Assembly: GCA_023053685.1 (NCBI GenBank)
Contig: JALIGW010000005.1
Span: 37,649,480 to 37,713,479, forward strand
Direction: 5' to 3'
Length of the DNA stretch: 64,000 bases
Origin: Diadophis punctatus similis
Taxonomy: Eukaryota > Chordata > Lepidosauria > Squamata > Dipsadidae
The position numbers and the translations under genes are program-made. Of the stretch, positions 38,123 through 50,573 are shown one piece after another (the first letter of the stretch is position 1; each line of letters begins with the position of its first letter). The notes under the pieces were generated by a model. That model saw only the letters and a program-made list of their open reading frames with translations. It did not search any database and was not told where the DNA came from.

Positions 38123-38587
38123 TAGGCTGTTTTACACATTTTTATGATCTAAATAAGGTTTTTAATTATTTATGATACTCGTATTTTATGAATACAGATA
38201 AATGTAGTATATATTGTTGACTGAATAAACTTCTGACTTCAGAATTTTTGTTGTAGTTATCTGCCATGGTTTGCCAGAAGTGTGCAGTAAAGAAATATGA
38301 ATGAAATAAATAAGAAATACAGAAACACAGAATTACTTAAATAGATATGCTTGGTGCAGTAGATCACAAGAGCTACAGTATATGATGATTGTTTGGAATA
38401 TACTTTCTAATATAATAACTGTATAGCAATATACTGTTAATACTATATACTTCAGATATCAGATGTGTGAGCTGTTCTGACCATCTTTAATTGTATTAAA
38501 ATGTCACTAGAGGATATTCAATGCCACTTCAGAGAATGTCAGCATAATTCGGAATTTTTAGTTTGCAACCAACATGAGTCTGTAGGG

Positions 38588-39368
38588 CAGTGATGGCGAA
38601 CCTTTTTTGGCTCGGGTGCCAAAAGGGAGCGCGCGTGCACTATGGCGTGTGCGCACGTGCCCACACCCATAATGCAATGCCCTCCCCCCGCACATGAGTA
38701 CAACCCCACTTTTCCCCCACGCATGTGCACAATCCCCCCTGCTCCCCACCCCGTGCATGTGCACAGGCCTCACTGAAGCCTACGGACTTCCGGTAGGCCT
38801 GTTGGGCTGTTTTTCGCTCTCCCCAGGGTTCAGGAAAGCCTCCTGAAGCCTGGGGACAGTGAAAAATGGCCCAACGGGCCAACCAGAAGTTCAGAAACGA
38901 AACGGAAGTGGAACTGCCCTACTACTTACCTTCAGATAGTTGCAACCAGGCCTCACACCATTTCTTCTGCAGCCGGCAAGGCTTTCCTGAAGGCCTCTGT
39001 AGCCGATAACAGAGCTCCGGATCGATGTGGAGCTCTGTTATCAGCTGCAGAGGCCTTCAGGAAAGCCTTGCAGGCTGCAGAAGAAATGGGCCGAGGTGTG
39101 CGAGGCCTGGCTGCAACTGTCCAAAACCGAAGAAGTTTCTGAAGACCTCTGACAGCGAAAAGGAGGCTGGGGGTGATGCACACAAGTGAACTTCCATTTG
39201 GCCCGTTGGCCCGTTTTTCTCCGTCCCCAGGCTTCAGGAGGCTTTCCTGAAGCCTGGGGAGAGCGAAAACGGCCGAAAAGAAGGCTAAAAATCAGCTGGC
39301 CAGCACGCGCCCTCAGATATGGCTCCACGTGCCAACTTGGCACGCGTGCCATAGGTTTGCCATCACTG
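38588..39368. mobile_element. hAT-like DNA transposon (781 bp) with a long hairpin
   Basis: Termini are CAGTGATGGCGAACCTTTTT and the complement of AGGTTTGCCATCACTG. The target duplication CTGTAGGG is perfect (38580-38587 and 39369-39376). The middle, about 38935-39121, forms an imperfect hairpin of about 90-bp arms, with AGGCTTTCCTGAAGGCCTCT facing its complement. It is GC-rich and lacks a transposase. Confidence 0.92.
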
Positions 39369-40494
39369 CTGTAGGGAATGCTCGGAGTTTTCATGCTTCC
39401 TTGATTACACTTCATCAATTTCGCTGTAATTCAGGTATGGGAAAACAAGTTTGCACATGTGCTTAAATGTGTTTCTTCAAGGCCCATTTGAGACTTTCAT
39501 AATTATTTACGAGCAGAATGATATAATTAGATGTTTAACATACTGTACATGGATAGGAGCCAAACATGTTTAAACCGAAGCAATTTAAGTTACTGTAAGT
39601 CTATGGCATGAATTGTCACCTATTTCTTTAGTCAGTTTTTTTCAGAGTTTAAGATGATACCAGGAAAAAATATGCTCTCATTTAAACTGTATTCCAAGTA
39701 AAAAAAGAAAAACCTTGGGTAATCTTATCGCATTAGAAACAGATACAAAGCAAATAGCTGAAATAGTAGCTCTAATTCGATAACTTTAATTCTACAGTCT
39801 AGTGAAAACTAGACTGGTACCAAGGAAAGCCATATATCGGTATTTTTTAATGCCCGAAGATATTCTGAAGAATTCAAATATTGATGGATTCATGTAAGAT
39901 GTTTTTATGGGTAACCGAGAATGAATCTTTTTTTTTAATAGCCCTCTACAAGAACATAAAAAGAAAAAATACATAACACCATGTTGTAAGCAAAATACAA
40001 AGTAGGAAAAAATTAGAATATCTTCCCCTTCATCCATTTTTATATACATAACATATAAGACAGCAAGACTATTATAGGCTGGATAAACTCTTTCAGGTTT
40101 ATATTTAATCACTGCCAAATATTAAAATTAAATTCCAACATATATGTTTGAAGTAGATTCCACATTTATGATTAAAACTTCCTTGGAGTATTGATATGAT
40201 CCATTAACAAATAAAAAACTAAATTAAAATTTTCACATAATTATATGTTCTATCTGTATATTAAAAATGAGTAAAGCATCAATTTTAATTTTTGTTGAGC
40301 ATAATAAAGCTGACTATTCAAACATTTAATCACTAAGATTTAAAAAGTATTTTCAGTATGAGATATGTCTCATTTTGCTATCAGTTTTGAGAATTTATCA
40401 ATGAAAATAACTATACATCAAATTTCATTTTTAGGTCAGTGGTGTAAACCCATAACTACTACCATACAGTATTTCTAGAAGTACTATATTTATA

Positions 40495-40791
40495 TCAGTG
40501 GTGGTTTCCACTTACCTTCCCTACCGGTTCGCATCACGTTGGAAGTGCACGTTTTGCGTGCGTGCGCACTCGCATCATGTTGGGGAAATGACCTTCTGCG
40601 CATGCGCAGAAAAGGAAATGACCTTTTGCGCATGTCCAGAGTGTTCTTTGACAGCCGCTTTCAAGGAGTGGCGATCGGCGGACCGGTTCGGGGATGTGGC
40701 CTGCCAGCCATCGCTACCAGTTCGGTGAGCGGGGCAAATTTCCACCACTGGTACGGGCAAACCAGTCGGAACCGGCAGCAACCCACCACTG
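40495..40791. mobile_element. hAT-like MITE, CCGGTT family, GC-rich subtype (297 bp)
   Basis: Ends CAGTGGTGGTTTCC and AGCAACCCACCACTG are inverted. ATTTATAT flanks it perfectly (40487-40494 and 40792-40799). The interior has CCTACCGGTTCGCATCACG and repeated ATGACCTTCTGCGCATG phrases. Confidence 0.92.
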
Positions 40792-41942
40792 ATTTATATC
40801 CACATCTACATAATTATGTTGTTTTTCTGACCATCAAGTATTAAAGCTTATGTAAAATCAAGTGTGCTGATTCTCTACTGTGGTCCTGCCCAAATAGAAA
40901 TGACAAATATATAAATAGCCTTTTGACTTATTTGTTTTGCAACTGAAGAACATTTTAATCTCATTCATAGCTGCCTCATGTGAGCATCAGGTTTCCTAGG
41001 CACTAGTACCATTAGCATCCATGCTAACAGTTATTCAGCTGAATGAGTAGTTTAATGCTGAAAGTGGGTTGCTATGGAAAGAGTCATACAAGCAAGTAAG
41101 ACTTATCAAGGGCACCGGTGCACAGGTTTAAGCAGTGTATTGCTTCTGTTGATATTTATTCCTTGTCTCTCTCCCCACCACCCCATATGTTGCAACAGAA
41201 CAAAGACTAAGTATAGCATTTTAAATATGCCGACAACCTCTGTCACCTCAATCCGCTTACAAGATTAAATCAAGTAACATCCACAGACTTCAGTGGTATC
41301 AATTACCTAAATTCATTCCTGTTTCTCCACAACTATATATAGTCCTATAAGCTTCCATCTTCAAATAACACTCCCTTATATTTTTTTATAAAAGCTCAAC
41401 AAACTACTGGACCTATCTACTTTTCTTATGTAACAGATCATTGGTATCATTTTCTCATGTTGATTGATAATATTAAGAATTCAAATCTTGGGTTTGAATG
41501 GTTTTCTATGTTTAATTGGTTTACAAAGCATTACGTTTTTAAGAATACAGAAATTTATTCTTTCAGTTAAAAAGTGGGTAACTTGGTATCATTTAGCATC
41601 AAACTATTCACAAATACTACATATCTTCCAAAATTAAATAGCAATTAAGTTAAAAATATTGTAATGTCTATAAATCTTGTGTTTTCAGATATAAAGGCTG
41701 AATCTTGTGAAAAGTTATTTGGAACATGCCGTTCCAAAATTAGATAATATGCTGCTTGACATGCTGTAGGAAAATTAGCAGGGCTGGAAAATGAACAGAT
41801 CATGGGTCATAGTGACGGTTTAAATCTATTGCTTGTGTATGGAAATTCCTTGTTTCCTTGTGAATCATCATTACTCCTTTTCCCATTTAGCTTTTTTTAT
41901 TTTTCATTTCATTATATGGTTCATAGGGGGGGAAAGCGCGTG

Positions 41943-41966
41943 CGCACACACACACACACACACACA
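41943..41966 (+). repeat. (CA)n microsatellite
   Basis: About eleven CA units after GCGCGTGCGCA. Confidence 0.95.
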
Positions 41967-42364
41967 GGTATTTTCTTATGGATCAAGAATGACTTCCTAA
42001 CAAAACTGGGAAACTATTTCAGTGATATTGTCTGTCAATCAGGTACTACAGAGAAATGGTATCATGTTTATTCTGTGAAAATAGCCATCCAATTGTGTTC
42101 CATGAATTTATCTAATAACTTTAAACTTTGCATAAATGTCATGTTCATTTTAGACTCAAAAATAGAAAATCTTATGTGGAGAAAAAAAATGATGCTAACG
42201 AAAAGTGTGTTGAAAGACAAGCTATCTGAAGGAAGTTTATACACATTTTATACAGGGCAACTTAGACAAAGTTAGGTAATCACTTCAGGAGACAGCTACT
42301 CAATACAAGAAAACCTAGCCTTTCAGCTATTTGCATGCAATTCCTAGCATTTTTTCTTTCTGTA

Positions 42365-42545
<181 letters not shown>

Positions 42546-43150
42546 TACAGACCAAAATGCAAATGCAACAAAAACAAAACAAAAAAAGAAAAATACAATC
42601 ACAAACAATTAACACTAGAAGCCTTGGCTAAAGGGAATTACAACGTTCTCCTCTAATCGTTACAGCTCTTTAAAAAAATTTTGAAACCTGAGAAGTAATA
42701 TAGGAGGAGTCATCCCCTAGACAATATAAGGCCAAATTACTAGCAATAGAACCAGAGGGATCAATTCCAAGAAGAGACAATAATTTAATTCTGGCTGTGT
42801 TATACATAGGGCAGTATGACAATACATGCTCCACAGTTTCGACCTCAGCCCTATCACAGGGGCATAGTCGCTCGCTAATCAGGATCCTCTTGAATCGCCC
42901 GTCGAGTAGTGCTGAGGGCAAAACATTAAAACGGGCTAAGGAAAAGACTCTTCTATACATGGAGATGGTTAAAGTATAGAAATATGAAGCCATCCTCAAT
43001 CCATAATTATTGGAATGGCTGAAAATCAAAGGGGAGCAGGTTTTGTTGGCTCTGGATCTTAAATATTGCAGATCTATGTCCACAAGCCGTTAGACTACCC
43101 TAAACTGGGCGACCTTGAGACCATAATCTCCCACAGCATGCCCCGTAAAA
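42546..43150 (-). mobile_element. LINE 3' part with C-terminal CPC zinc-finger-like domain
   Basis: An open minus-strand frame (42670-43083) reads ISMYRRVFSLARFNVLPSAL, ISERLCPCDRAEVETVEHVL and SYCPMYNTARIKL. The CPC...H...C pattern is the zinc-binding C-terminal segment seen after the RT in several LINE clades. The RT itself is absent, so the copy is 5'-truncated. I recognise the type from squamate LINEs but cannot fix the clade. Confidence 0.7.
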
Positions 43151-43434
43151 CCTAGCAAGTGGAGTTTCTTCATCAGCTACTCTTTCTGCAGTAGTATATG
43201 CTACATAACCGTTTTTCTGTTCTCTATACTACTCTCTATACTACCTGAAGTATGATTTTTTTACCTTATTCATTGCCTGTATTATATCTGATTGTTAGCT
43301 TTGTCCGTTCTGCATGTGAATGGGGAATTAGTACCTGTTGTTTTTCACCTGTGATTACAATACATTTTGAGTCAACTCTTTTAAATAAAATAATTCCAGA
43401 GAGATTTCCCTATTCTGTGCCTTGTCAAAAAATA

Positions 43435-44320
43435 GTCTGACAAGACCGAGTGGCTATGGACAATGCCTCCTAGGGATTTTGTCGACTGCCCCTCCTTGGT
43501 TCTCGGGGGAGAGAAATTAACTCCCTCGGAACAGGTTCGCAATTTGGGTGTCCTTCTAGATCCACAGCTAAAATTGGATCAACATCTGTCAGCTGTGGCT
43601 AGGAGGACCTTTGCACAGGTTTGCCTGGTGCACCAATTGCGACCTTACTTGGAGAGAGAGGCCTTACTCACAGTCACTCATGCCCTCATCACCTCACTCC
43701 TGGACTACTGTAATGCGCTCTACATGGGGCTACCCTCAAAGAGTATCCGGACACTGCAGTTGGTGCAAAATGCAGCTGCGCGAGCTGTAGTGGGTGTCCC
43801 AAGGTACACCCACGTAACACCCATTCTCCGCCAGTTGCATTGGTTGCCCATTAGTCTCCGGACACAATTTAAGGTGTTGGTTTTAACCTTTAAAGCCCTA
43901 CATGGCTCAGGGCCAGGTTACCTTCAGGACCGCATCCTACCGCATATCTCCCTACTACCAGCTAGGTTGCACAGAGTTGGTCTCCTCCGAGTCCATCAGC
44001 AATGTTGGCTGGTGGGCCCGTGGGGGAGAGCCTTCTCTGTGGGAGCTCCGGCTCTCTGGAACCAACTCCCCCCAGAGATCCGGACTATTCCCACCCTTCT
44101 GGCCTTCCGAAAAGCCATTAAAACATGGCTCTTCTGGCAGGGGGGTGATATTGAGACCAACCGCCCATGTATGAATGTTGGTGTGTTTTTTAACTTTTGT
44201 AATTTTGAATTATTATCATTGTTTTATATTGTTCTTAGACTATGCTGTACGCCGCCCTGAGTCCTACGTGAGTTGGGCGGCCTATAAGAACCATTAATAA
44301 AATAAAATAAAATAAATAGT
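43435..44320 (+). mobile_element. L2-like LINE, RT C-terminal part and 3' tail
   Basis: An intact frame (43463-44260) gives LGVLLDPQLKLDQHL, LLDYCNALYMGLPSKS, LQLVQNAAARAVVGV, LRQLHWLPISLRTQFKVLVL, TFKALHGSGPGYL and ALWNQLPPEIRTIPTLLAFR, the usual C-terminal block of L2/CR1-group reverse transcriptase proteins. The 3' end reads GTACGCCGCCCTGAGTCCTA and then ATAAA units. The RT catalytic half is missing (5' truncation). The open frame suggests a young copy. Confidence 0.88.
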
Positions 44321-46599
44321 CATAAATAAAGTATGAACACTTTTACAAACAGCAAACCAAAATGTCCAATTGTGCATTTGGACCTATGCAAATGAGCACC
44401 TTATGGGAGAAAATCTATAGTAAAAACAGATGATCTAGAATACTTTCTAACTACCTATTCTGCCAATATTGGTAAAGAAAGCAAAGTGAAGCATGAAACT
44501 AGGTAAGAAAAGGAGTTGAGTGACATCATGGCACTATAAAAATGAATCGGGGATAAAAGCAAACTTGACAATAAATAAACATGTAATGTTGTTATAAAGA
44601 ACTCATCAAATATTAGAATTTGGAAATTCTCCTTCCAAACTGCTGTTTGTTCAGATCAAGTCTGGTTTTATAATAAAGTTGGAGAAATGGTGTATATGTT
44701 TACACGTTTACCATGTAAATGTAAAATTAAGGAAACTCTTAAATTAAGCCTGACAGATTCTCTTAAAATATTACACTTTGGAAAAGGGTTTTGAATTTAT
44801 TGAATCTCAGAGAAACTCTATGTGCGATTCCTTTTAAATTTAATTTTATTTCCTTCACTTTAGAATTGGAGTCCCTATGGTCTAATCTTTTTATGCTCCG
44901 GTCTCTCTGATTTCCTCTGACAAATTTATCAGCAAATGATAAGGGGCCACCTTACATAATTTAAATTACTCTGACTTCTCACTGGAAGCCACATTAGCCT
45001 TAGCTCATGATCATACCAAAGCCAAGGTAAGGCAGATAATAACATATATAGAAAGTCAGGAAGCAAAATTCTATGTGGCAGTAGGCATCTACTTTGGGTA
45101 TTCAACCTTTGCCTGCCACATATGTGAGACTGATTGACACATCAGACATCTAGAGACAAGACATCAGACAACTAGAGACAAGATACAACATTAGAAAAAA
45201 TGAATGCTTTGCCTACAGCTATCTTGAGACAGTGGTATAAGAAAATGTCATAGAATGAAGAGCTTTGCCCATGTAATCGGTCATCTTGAAACTACTGTTC
45301 ATTTTCTTGTATAATGTAGCCTTTGTCAGGAAATATGGGCACACTATTTAACTCTATAAATAGGAAATTATTAATGGACACACCCAAATTAATTTTATCT
45401 CTGTTATTTACTATCTGATCGAATTAACAGTCTTAGATGGTAGTGTTCCATCTCAAAGGTGAGATGAGAAGAAAAGAAATGTAAAGTTGTTCTAAGATAA
45501 ACTATCACTTGACATAAACCTGGGAAAGATGTAAAGTTATAGAAAGAAAAATTTCCCTTAGAATAAAATTTATTTTGAAGATGTGATGGGGTAATATTAT
45601 AGAAAGATTTTAAGATGTACATTCAGAACTGCTTTTCTAAGAGTGATAAGAAAAGATGTTCTTTCCTACTGGGATGGGCTGTTGTCTCTGTGACATTAAT
45701 TAAAACACAGCAGGCGTAAACTACATTAAATATTGACAAAATAAATCAGAGCAAAAACTATTAGAGCAATTCCCTGGTAGACAGAGTCATCTTCAGATCT
45801 CAGACTGACAGTCCCCAATTTCAGATGATAAAAGGAAGTAGAAAATTCTACAATATTCTGAAATGAAAATGTGAAGTGAGTTTAAAAAAAATGTTAATCT
45901 CTTAGGAGAGTATGGAAAGGCATTCTTCAGTAGCACAAGATGCCAGAACAGTGATAAGCCTATTATGCCAGATGTTCAAGCTGGCTTAAGAAAAGACTCA
46001 GGAACATGAGACATTATTGTTAATGCCCACTGGGTTCAGTAACTGAAAAAGCTAAAGAATACCAAAACAACCCCATATGTGCTTGATTAGAGAAAGGTCT
46101 TTGATTGTGTCAGTCATATCAAGCCATGAATGTGCTTAGAAAAAGGATAATCTCAGAACATTTAATTGTTCTGATGCAAACCTATGTACAGGTCTGGATG
46201 CCACAGTACAGACAGACCATAGTGAGACAGACTAGTTCCAGTTGGCAAAAGAGTGAAACAAGACTGTAGCTCTCCCTTTATCTATTCAACATTTATGCTG
46301 AGTATATATTATGAGAAGGTAGATTGGGAGAAGATGAGTGTGGGTTTTAAAATTTAGAAGAAGTATAATACCAAGACCATGTGTGCTATGCTGATAGCCA
46401 AAAATGCAACTGATCTGCGATCTCTAATAATGAAAATCAAGGAGTAAGAAAAAAAATTAGATTAACATGAAATGCAAAGAGGAATAATCTAATAGATAAC
46501 AAATACAACAACCAGTCTTAGAACTGATAATGAAGATACTGAAGCAGTATCAGAAGCAATACGGGGGGACAGCTTAACCATTTGAGCTTACCCCCCAAG

Positions 46600-46775
46600 T
46601 GTGTATGTGGTTGAATGGATGGATGTTGTTGTTGCTTTTATACTGCCTTTTTAAATTTTGTACCATTTTTAAATTGTTGAAATTTTGTTCATTCTTGTAT
46701 CTCTTATGTTGTACGCCGCCCTGAGTCCTTCGGGAGTTGGGCGGCATATAAGAATAACAAAATAAATAAATAAAT
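46600..46775 (+). mobile_element. L2-like LINE 3' tail, first copy
   Basis: GTACGCCGCCCTGAGTCCTT and GGGCGGCATATAAGAATAAC are followed by AAATA units. Only the 3' untranslated tail is present. Confidence 0.8.
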
Positions 46776-46789
46776 AAATAGATATGTTC

Positions 46790-46975
46790 TGCTTTTTAGG
46801 ATCAATCATCAACATTTGGGTGTTATAGGTGTTTTAAATTGTTTTTTTAAATTGTTTTTTAATGATTTGGTTGGTTGTTTTATTAAAATGGTGTACGCCG
46901 CCCTAAGTCCTCAGGGAGTAGGGCGGCATAGAAGAACCTCCAAATAAATATAAATAAATAAATAAAGAGAAAAGG
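46790..46975 (+). mobile_element. L2-like LINE 3' tail, second copy
   Basis: GTACGCCGCCCTAAGTCCTC and GGGCGGCATAGAAGAACCTC end in AAATA units. It follows the first tail directly, inside the Bov-B remnant. Confidence 0.8.
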
Positions 46976-47082
46976 AATAATGCAGGGAAGAAAGAGTAGC
47001 ACCAGTGAACTTTCAATGAAAGCCTTGGAAAAGACATTCACATGGCATGCAGTGTCATAAATCTACAAAGATTAGACTAGGG

Positions 47083-47342
47083 CCGTGATGGCAAACCTAT
47101 GGCACGCGTGCCAGAAGTGGCACGTAGAGCCCTCTCTATGGGCACGTGCACCATCGCCAGTTCCACTTCTGGTTTCTGGTCTTTGCGCATGCCAGAGCAC
47201 CGGTAACCCGAAGACCAGCTGGCCGGTACGCATGCACGCGCTGGCCAGCTGGTCTTCGGGTTTCCGGCGCTCTGGCGTGCGCATGCGCACATACGCGCGT
47301 TCTGGTCTAGGCACTCGGTTCCGAAAAGGTTTGCCATCACTG
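47083..47342. mobile_element. hAT-like MITE (260 bp) inside Bov-B
   Basis: Ends CCGTGATGGCAAACCTATGG and AGGTTTGCCATCACTG are those of the element at 38588-39368. The duplication GACTAGGG is perfect (47075-47082 and 47343-47350). The interior is a GC-rich hairpin-prone deletion form: GAAGACCAGCTGGCC faces GGCCAGCTGGTCTTC. Confidence 0.92.
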
Positions 47343-47624
47343 GACTAGGGCAAGCAATGGTATTCCTTCTAATACTCTATGGAAATGAAAGTTAGACTTT
47401 GAAGAAGCAGGATAGAAAGAGTATTGACATTCTTGAAATTTGGTGTTGAGAAAATACTATGAGATTATTGTGGACAGCCAAGAAAATAAATCTATCAAAA
47501 AACCCAAATCAAACCAGACTTCTCACTTGAGGTACTAATTAGCAGGCTCATATTATCTTGTTTTGGACACATTATGCAAAGACCTAGTTCTCTGAAGAAG
47601 GCTCTGATGCTGAAAAAAGTGGAA

Positions 47625-47738
<114 letters not shown>

Positions 47739-48078
47739 CCAAAAGTAAGGTGGATAGACTTAGTTATAATGTGAATGAGCACTTCATTAGAAGTCCTTTA
47801 AGGACCCAGTTGGGGACAGATGGTCCTGGAGAAATTCTCTGTACTCACTAAGAGTCAACACTCACTTGACAGCACATAATCAATCAATGTCAGAAGATGC
47901 TTTTAAAATGCGATGTAAAAGACATTCTGATATATCTAACAGGAGCACACAATTGGGAAAATCTCTCTAATAAATTATAATGATTTCTAGTATTACTGTT
48001 GGATACCAGATGAGTGGCAAGTAAATTTTATATAAAAATAAATAAATTCATACATACTGTACATACCTACATACATAC

Positions 48079-48240
48079 CAGTAATGGGTTGCAAATCCCG
48101 TTGCTACCGGTTTGCGCATGCGCTCGCATGCTCGCGCCACTCCTGCACATGCGCAGAAGTGTCCGGGATGGGTGAACAGAGCCTTCCACTGCTACCACTA
48201 CCAGTTTGTAGATCTGGGCTGTACTGATAGCAACCCACCG
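48079..48240. mobile_element. hAT-like MITE, CCGGTT family, GC-rich subtype
   Basis: Ends CAGTAATGGGTTGC and AGCAACCCACCG are inverted. GCTACCGGTTTGCGCATGCG and GCGCAGAAGTGTCCGGGATG match 12666-12912. It sits at the edge of a CATA microsatellite, so the target duplication is blurred. Confidence 0.8.
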
Positions 48241-48244
48241 CACA

Positions 48245-48325
48245 TATATACATACACACACATACATACATACATACATACATACATACATACATACATA
48301 CATACATACGTATATACATAGTATA
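48245..48325 (+). repeat. (CATA)n microsatellite
   Basis: CATA units with a few substitutions; shorter CATA units also lie left of the hAT element at 48079. Confidence 0.95.
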
Positions 48326-49439
48326 TAAATCAATTCTTGAATTTATTTCCTTCCATTTCTGGACAAGGCTTTGACCATTCAGGTTCACTGTTTGTCATAC
48401 CTTTACTATGCAATAAAACAGAAGAGTAATTTTTTTTCAGAGTCTAATAAACAGATTCAATTCTGTAACATCAGCAAATTGCATTTAAAATCTAAGATTT
48501 ATATAAAGCAATAACCAATTAATTCTCTTTGTGGGTGTACATTCTGTTACATTCAGTTGTAACAGAGATATGCAAGACATGGGGATGAACAAAGTACATT
48601 CCATACTTTAAAATATGCACCAATGGTCTGTCATAACAAAAAATATTTTATTAATAATATTTATTTTCATAGTAATTTCTGGCTTCCAATCCTGGAAATG
48701 CTTGCTTGATTTTGAACGTCCTTATAAACAAAATGTAAAAATGTAAAAATGGGCATCAAGCATCATTTTAAACAACAAATATGGTTTAATATCGTCTGTT
48801 ATTGTATGTTACGTCTAATTATGTCTGTTCAAGTAAAATGTGATTTAAATACCACAGAAATGTATTTGGAGATTATATATTATATGATGATATATTTTTA
48901 AGTATCAATGAAAGAGCACAGGTTTTACATGCAGAAAATAACAGGTTCAATAAAGATAATGCAGAAGTTGTCTACCAATAACTTTAAAGAGACTGACATG
49001 CAGAATAGACATCAGACTGGGTTCTCCTCAGTGACAGAACCTGCCCTAGGGATTAGGGTGACATTGGCCATATTTGCCTCTCATGAGTTTGGGCCACCAA
49101 CCATTTCTGTAGGGCAGGAATAAATGACGTTGTCTTCTATTCACCTCCAACTCATCATAAATAGAATGTCTGCTTGTATTTTCCTATTTCAAGATGACAA
49201 TAATGTTTTCTGGCTTATGCTGGCTCAAGTGCTGTGGTCTAGTTTGCATGCTGTGTTTTACATTGTCTTAGGCAACCCACTTTAGTTTGATTAGCCACTG
49301 CACAAAGGCAGAAACAGTCTTATCTCATTTCTCCTCCTTTCCTTCAAAATGGCCTGATGAAGCTTCTGAATGCCTTGGCAGTTATGACATTTGCTTGACA
49401 CAAATTGTTTCACACAGACACACGCAAACCACATACACA

Positions 49440-49626
49440 CGAGAGAGAGGGGAGGACAGAGAAGGAGGGAGAGGGAGAGAAGGAGGGAGGGAGAGAAGGA
49501 GGGAGGGAGAGGGAGAGGAGAGGGAGACGGAGAGGGGGAGGGGAGGGGAAGGGGAAGGGAGAGAAGGAGGGAGGGAGAGGGAGAGGGGGAGGGGGGAGGG
49601 GGAGGGGGGAGGGAGAGAGAGAGAGA
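49440..49626 (+). repeat. GAGG-type purine tract
   Basis: About 190 bases of G and A, with GAGAGGGAGAGG and GGGGAGGGG units. Frames through it are low-complexity artefacts. Confidence 0.95.
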
Positions 49627-50251
49627 TTTTCCATTATTGAGCTGCCTACTTGTCTAGCTGGTTTTTTTTAAAAAAAGACCGTTTTACAGTTTTCCTAGTT
49701 AGTTAAGTTAAAAGCGATTCACTTCCAACTCTCGAGGTAATAGTCCAATCAGGGACATTCTCCATATCTACCATATGGAAGTGGCTTGGCATGGATTAAA
49801 GAAGTCTTCTTTGTTTCTATGTGCCATAAAGTTAAATGACAATAAAATGCAAAAAGCCTGCAATAGCTCTCTATAAAGTTTAGTTCATGCAAGCTGAGTC
49901 TTTAGCCCATTAACAGTTTATGACAAAAACAAACAATTTTAAGGTGTACTGACAATCTGCTATATTGCTCTTGAGCTTCTTGACTTTTGGAACTAGAACA
50001 AGAAACAGTGACTAAAAGATAAGCATAACAGGATATGGAGTTAGAAAAAAAATCAAGAGATAAAAATGCATGGATGGCTATATTGTTTTAGAAACTCACA
50101 TCACTAGAAATGGCCTGATTCTGTTGTTCAGCCACTGGAGAGTCGTTACTAATTCAGATAAGGCAAGAATTAAAGTATTTCTTCTCAAGAATACAAGGAT
50201 GTACTGTAGCAACTCATAACAATGCTATATTGTTTTCAGATATGTACCTAC

Positions 50252-50573
50252 CTAATAGTTGCACTCCACGAGTGAGTCCATAGACATCAATCAAAGCCCA
50301 CAATGGTTCAGTTGTCCTTACCCCACTGAAGAACAACATGGCAGCAGAATCATTCACGCGATAAAATACACGTCCCTTTTTATCCACCCAGAAGGCTATG
50401 ATATTTCCTTCGTTTGCAAACTCTTCTGGAAGGGCCTTTGCCCAAAATCCACTTTGAGAAACCAGATCTGGACATGCATACTTGGGCAGAGTTTCTGGGT
50501 TAATCCTAGAGGGATCCTTGGACGTAAATCCCAGTCGAAGAGCTCCACTCCAACAACACTGCTTCTTTGTGAT
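50252..50573 (-). CDS. NEURL1: NEURL1 coding exon (most of NHR1)
   Basis: The acceptor is TTTTAG and the exon opens [20 protein letters not shown]. It runs 107 codons plus one base (G of the next Asp codon) to a GTAGGT donor. It covers most of the first neuralized homology repeat, including [31 protein letters not shown] and [21 protein letters not shown] domains are beta-sandwich modules that bind partner proteins; in fly Neuralized NHR1 is needed to bind Delta. The exon is intact and highly conserved against the remembered human protein. It is residues 82-188 of the 544 encoded in the window. Confidence 0.96.

Noticed and set aside
41802..42275. 157-residue frame on the plus strand
   Set aside because: Includes a CA microsatellite and has no recognised domain.
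48245..48325. CRISPR-like repeat array
   Set aside because: Repeats are 4-bp units without spacers in a vertebrate genome.
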